Below, piece by piece: positions 61,424-64,000 of a stretch of 64,000 nucleotides of DNA (position 1 is the stretch's first letter; the number at the start of each line of letters is the position of its first letter). The notes under the pieces are model-generated. The model was not told the origin of the DNA and made no database searches. It saw only the letters and a program-made list of their open reading frames with translations. Source of the DNA: Pseudonocardia sp. ICBG1293 (GTDB taxonomy: Bacteria; Actinomycetota; Actinomycetes; Mycobacteriales; Pseudonocardiaceae). The position numbers and the translations under genes were made by a program. The stretch covers positions 1 through 64,000 of the forward strand of contig NZ_JAHLEL010000040.1 in assembly GCF_020131355.1 (NCBI RefSeq). Direction: 5' to 3'.

Positions 61424-61600
61424 ATGTCTGAATTTGCCGTCGGCGACACGGTGCAGATCACCGCGCAGTCCATGAAGGGCAATGTGGGAACCGTGGTCCA
61501 TCTGGACGAGAAGAGGGGGAAATATCTCGTCCGTATCAGCGCGGTGACCCAGAACTACTTCACCGCAGAAGAACTGGAGAAGTTCACCGCGACGAGCTGA
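61424..61600 (+). CDS. 58-residue KOW/SH3-like protein
   Basis: ATG 61424 to TGA 61600 encodes a compact 58-residue protein. FAVGDTVQITAQSMKGNVGTVVHLDEKRGKYLVRI is a KOW-like beta-barrel pattern (GD-x-V-x-I, KG-x-x-GTV), and NYFTAEELEKF closes it. The codon use is more AT-tolerant than the flanks (gaa ttt, aaa tat), as seen for small, well expressed genes. Conserved small proteins of this sort occur in Actinomycetes with unknown role; nucleic-acid binding is a guess. Confidence 0.7.
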   Translation: MSEFAVGDTVQITAQSMKGNVGTVVHLDEKRGKYLVRISAVTQNYFTAEELEKFTATS

Positions 61601-61654
61601 GCTCGACCGGCGGGGGCCTCCGTCGTCGCCCCCGCCGGTCGTCGACCGCGAACG

Positions 61655-62425
61655 CTAGCCGGGCCCTGCCGCGATCCGCGGGCCGACGATCCGCTCACCA
61701 CCGTCGAGCACCAGGGTCTCCCCGGTGACCCACCCGGCCCCGGCGGAGGCGAGCCAGCACACCGCGTCCGCCACCTCCTCGACCCGGCCCGTACGCCCCA
61801 GGAGCGTGGCGGAGCCAGCGGCCCCCTCGCGGCCCTCCCACAGCGCCCGGGACAGTGCGGTACGGACGACGCCCGGGGCGACCGCGGTGACGCGCACTCC
61901 GGGAGCCAACTCCGCGGCGAGCTGCCGGGTGAGGTGCACGAGGGCGGCTTTCGAGGCGCCGTAGACGCCGAGACCGGGCGCGGCGAGGTAGGCCCCGACG
62001 GACGCGACGTTCACCACCACGCCCCCGTGCTCGCGCATCCAGGCCCGCCAGGCCACCCCGGTCCACAGTGCCGGAGCCCAGAGGTTGACCTCGAGCGTCT
62101 TCAGGAACCGCCCGCGGTCCTGGTCGACGACCGGCCCGTAGGCGGGGTTGGTGCCGGCGTTGTTGACCAGCACGTCGAGCGAACCGAAGGTCGACAGCGC
62201 GAAGTCGGCACACGCCTGCGCGGCGTCCGGGTCGGCCGAGTGGGCACCGAAGCCCCGGACCCTCTCGGAGCCCAGCCCCTCGGCGACGGCACGGGCCGAC
62301 TCCTCGGACCGGCTCGTGAGGATCACCGAAGCCCCCCTGGCCAGCAGCGCGCGGACCACGGCCAGCCCGATCCCGCGCGACCCACCGGTGACCACGGCCG
62401 TACGCCCGTCGAACCCGTCGGTCAT
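61655..62425 (-). CDS. short-chain dehydrogenase/reductase
   Basis: The 256-residue SDR has TGGSRGIGLAVV at about 13-24, LVNNAGTN, the catalytic Ser in VNVASVGAYL and YGASK, and VLDGGERI at the end. Its ATG overlaps the stop of the enoyl-CoA hydratase gene, so it is the last gene of a three-gene operon. A role as 3-hydroxyacyl-CoA dehydrogenase in the same pathway fits the context but is not proven. Confidence 0.87.
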   Translation of the reverse strand: MTDGFDGRTAVVTGGSRGIGLAVVRALLARGASVILTSRSEESARAVAEGLGSERVRGFGAHSADPDAAQACADFALSTFGSLDVLVNNAGTNPAYGPVVDQDRGRFLKTLEVNLWAPALWTGVAWRAWMREHGGVVVNVASVGAYLAAPGLGVYGASKAALVHLTRQLAAELAPGVRVTAVAPGVVRTALSRALWEGREGAAGSATLLGRTGRVEEVADAVCWLASAGAGWVTGETLVLDGGERIVGPRIAAGPG

Positions 62426-63159
62426 CGTCGCCCCACCGTGTCCTCCAGGTAGCGGGCGGTCCACCCGTCCTCGATGCGCCGGCACCACATCGTCAGCACC
62501 TCGTCGAGATCGGTGTCCGCGATGCGCACGAGACCGTCGTGGCGGAGCTGTCGTGCGGTCAGCGCGAAGGCGTCGGCAGGCGCCGAGGTCCCCATCCCGC
62601 CGGCGACCGCGATCGCACGGTCGAGCACGACCGACCCGTCGGTCACCTCGTCGACGAGGCCGAGGTCCCGGGCCTCGCCGGGCCCGTAGGTCGTCGCCCC
62701 GAGGACCACACGACGCAGCGCGGGCTCGCCCACCCGATGGCGCAGCACCTCCAACGCGGACTGCGGGAACGCGACACCGACGGCGAGCTCGGGGACACCG
62801 AACCGGCCCCGGCCCTCCGCCATGACGACATGGTCCGCGGCGGCGGCCAGTACCGCCCCGCCCGCGATCGCGTGCCCGCCGACCGCCGCCACGAACGGCA
62901 CCTCGAGCTCGAAGACGGTGCGGAAGAGCGTGTCGAGCGCCGGGAGGAACTCCCGGACGTAGGCCGTCCCGCCGTCCAGCAGCCGACGGAGGTCGACACC
63001 GGCGGAGAACGCCCGCCCGGAACCGGTCACCACGACGGGGCCGTCCACGTCCCGCAGCCCGGCGGTCAGCGCCCGACACAGCTCGAGGTCCATCGCGTTG
63101 ACCGGACCGTGGCCGATCGTCAGCACCGTCACCCCGTCGCGATGCTCTGTGGTGATCAT
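62422..63159 (-). CDS. enoyl-CoA hydratase/isomerase-family protein
   Basis: The 245-residue crotonase has GSGRAFSAGVDLRRLL and VGGHAIAGGAVLAAAADH, the two oxyanion-hole loops, and FGVPELAVGVAFPQSALEVLRHRVG. It keeps one candidate acidic residue (PELAVG) at the second catalytic position, while the first is replaced by Ala/Val. Linked by 4-bp overlaps to an alcohol dehydrogenase upstream and an SDR downstream. Confidence 0.85.
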   Translation of the reverse strand: MITTEHRDGVTVLTIGHGPVNAMDLELCRALTAGLRDVDGPVVVTGSGRAFSAGVDLRRLLDGGTAYVREFLPALDTLFRTVFELEVPFVAAVGGHAIAGGAVLAAAADHVVMAEGRGRFGVPELAVGVAFPQSALEVLRHRVGEPALRRVVLGATTYGPGEARDLGLVDEVTDGSVVLDRAIAVAGGMGTSAPADAFALTARQLRHDGLVRIADTDLDEVLTMWCRRIEDGWTARYLEDTVGRR

Positions 63160-64000
63160 CGGCTCGGCTCCAGGACGACCTTGCCGACCCCGTCCGTACG
63201 ACCGGCGAGCACGGCGTAGGCGGCGGGCCCCTCGGACAGCCCGAGCCGGTGGGTGACCAGCCAGTCGGGCGCGAGCCTGCCCGCGGCGGCCAGTGCGACG
63301 AGGACCGGGAGCTCCCGCTGGGCCGAGCAGAGACCGATCGCGAACTCCAGCTCCTTGGTCTGCGCGGCCTCCATCCGGAAGGGGAAGGCACCGGTGCGGC
63401 TCACCCCGACCCTGCTCACCCGTCCCGCCTGCGTCGCCGCGCTCACCGCGAGGGCGATGGTCTCGTCCGCCCCCACCGCCTCGACCACGGCGTTGCAGCC
63501 CCGCCCCCCGGTCAGTTCCCGGATCGAGGCCTTCGGATCGCCCGGGTCGACGGGTTCGGCCCCCTGGGCGACGGCCCACGCCCGCCGGTGGTCGACCGGG
63601 TCGACGGCCAGCACCCGGGAGGCACCCATCAGGAAGGCGGAGAGGACCGCCAGCTGACCGACCGGCCCGAGCCCGATCACGGCGACGACGTCACCCGGCG
63701 CGATCCGGGCGCGCCGGGCCCCGTACCAGGCCGTCGGGGCGTTGTCGCACAACAGCAGAGCGGTGTCGTCGCTGATGCCGTCGGGAACGGCGACCAGGTT
63801 CACGTCCGCGTGCGGGACGGCCACGGCCTCGGCCTGGGCCCCGGGCAGCCGGCTGCTCATCCCGTAGCAGTACTCCTTCCACGGCGCACGCCGGTGGTCG
63901 CAGGCCGCGACGTGCCCGCGCGCGCACGGCACGCACAGGACGCACCCGATCGACGCCGGGAGCAGCACGCGGTCCCCCACGCGGAACCGCCGGACGTCGC
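63156..64000 (-). CDS. zinc-dependent alcohol dehydrogenase, 5' end outside window
   Basis: About 281 C-terminal residues of a medium-chain zinc alcohol dehydrogenase. It has the structural-zinc cysteines in ASIGCVLCVPCARGHVAACDH, NAD(P) motif IGLGPVGQLAV and CNAVVEAVGADETIALAV. The start is beyond base 64000. ATGA-coupled to the enoyl-CoA hydratase gene. It probably oxidises an alcohol that then enters CoA-dependent breakdown. Confidence 0.87.
   Translation of the reverse strand, partial: DVRRFRVGDRVLLPASIGCVLCVPCARGHVAACDHRRAPWKEYCYGMSSRLPGAQAEAVAVPHADVNLVAVPDGISDDTALLLCDNAPTAWYGARRARIAPGDVVAVIGLGPVGQLAVLSAFLMGASRVLAVDPVDHRRAWAVAQGAEPVDPGDPKASIRELTGGRGCNAVVEAVGADETIALAVSAATQAGRVSRVGVSRTGAFPFRMEAAQTKELEFAIGLCSAQRELPVLVALAAAGRLAPDWLVTHRLGLSEGPAAYAVLAGRTDGVGKVVLEPSR

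Noticed and set aside
60926..61501. Open frames of 130-200 codons on both strands
   Set aside because: No ribosome sites or domain patterns, and they overlap each other in several frames, as expected of very GC-rich non-coding DNA.

Overview
The window is chromosomal DNA of a very high-GC Gram-positive bacterium. Dense GTG starts, ATGA/GTGA gene overlaps, a mycothiol-dependent isomerase-family protein, a mymA/virS-like cluster and IS110/IS3/IS5 elements of actinobacterial type point to an Actinomycete, plausibly Pseudonocardia or a relative (inference from gene content, not from a marker gene). No rRNA, tRNA or CRISPR array was recognised.

Layout. 1-4.7 kb: an acyl-CoA dehydrogenase, a nucleotidyltransferase, two small genes, a polyprenyl synthetase and a methyltransferase, all broken by many small frameshifts. 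The last two lead into an intact carotenoid-type oxidoreductase and a Rieske protein (to 7.3 kb). 7.4-11.9 kb: an AraC regulator divergent from a Baeyer-Villiger-type monooxygenase, an SDR and an alpha/beta hydrolase, resembling the virS/mymA locus. 12-21.8 kb: housekeeping and cell-surface genes (sugar-dehydrogenase-like lipoprotein, mtnA with a convergent class II aldolase, CBS protein, SGNH hydrolase, PIG-L deacetylase, MEDS-STAS protein). 21.9-22.9 kb: an IS5-family element with inverted ends and a TAA duplication. 23-29 kb: benzoylformate decarboxylase, an ABC exporter with a divergent MarR regulator and a palindromic operator, an APC permease and a YrhK protein.

29-33.7 kb is a scar region. 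An IS3-family element splits hchA with a CTC duplication, and an IS110 copy joins the 3' end of a molybdopterin dehydrogenase gene to the 3' end of a gentisate 1,2-dioxygenase gene. 33.2-42.6 kb is the most distinctive block. A plus-strand operon encodes gentisate dioxygenase (truncated), a 3-hydroxybenzoate 6-hydroxylase-like flavoprotein, a fumarylacetoacetate-hydrolase-family enzyme, an NTF2-like protein and a flavin reductase. It converges on a minus-strand operon encoding a GcvT/LigM-type tetrahydrofolate O-demethylase, PurU, FolD, a MetF-like protein and a dihydropteroate synthase. Together these look like a route that strips the methyl of a methoxylated aromatic acid onto tetrahydrofolate, disposes of the C1 unit and feeds the phenol into the gentisate pathway.

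42.7-53 kb: a UGT-type glycosyltransferase, MFS transporter, TetR regulator with a divergent secreted lipase, a cupin, an acyl-CoA ligase, and an XRE regulator divergent from an aldo/keto reductase-SDR pair. 53-64 kb: acyl-CoA catabolism on the minus strand (quinone oxidoreductase, LLM flavin oxidoreductase, acyl-CoA ligase, thiolase, enoyl-CoA hydratase, TetR; then a second alcohol dehydrogenase-hydratase-SDR operon). A second IS110 copy, nearly identical to the first, interrupts the LLM gene. A 58-residue KOW-like protein lies at 61.4 kb.
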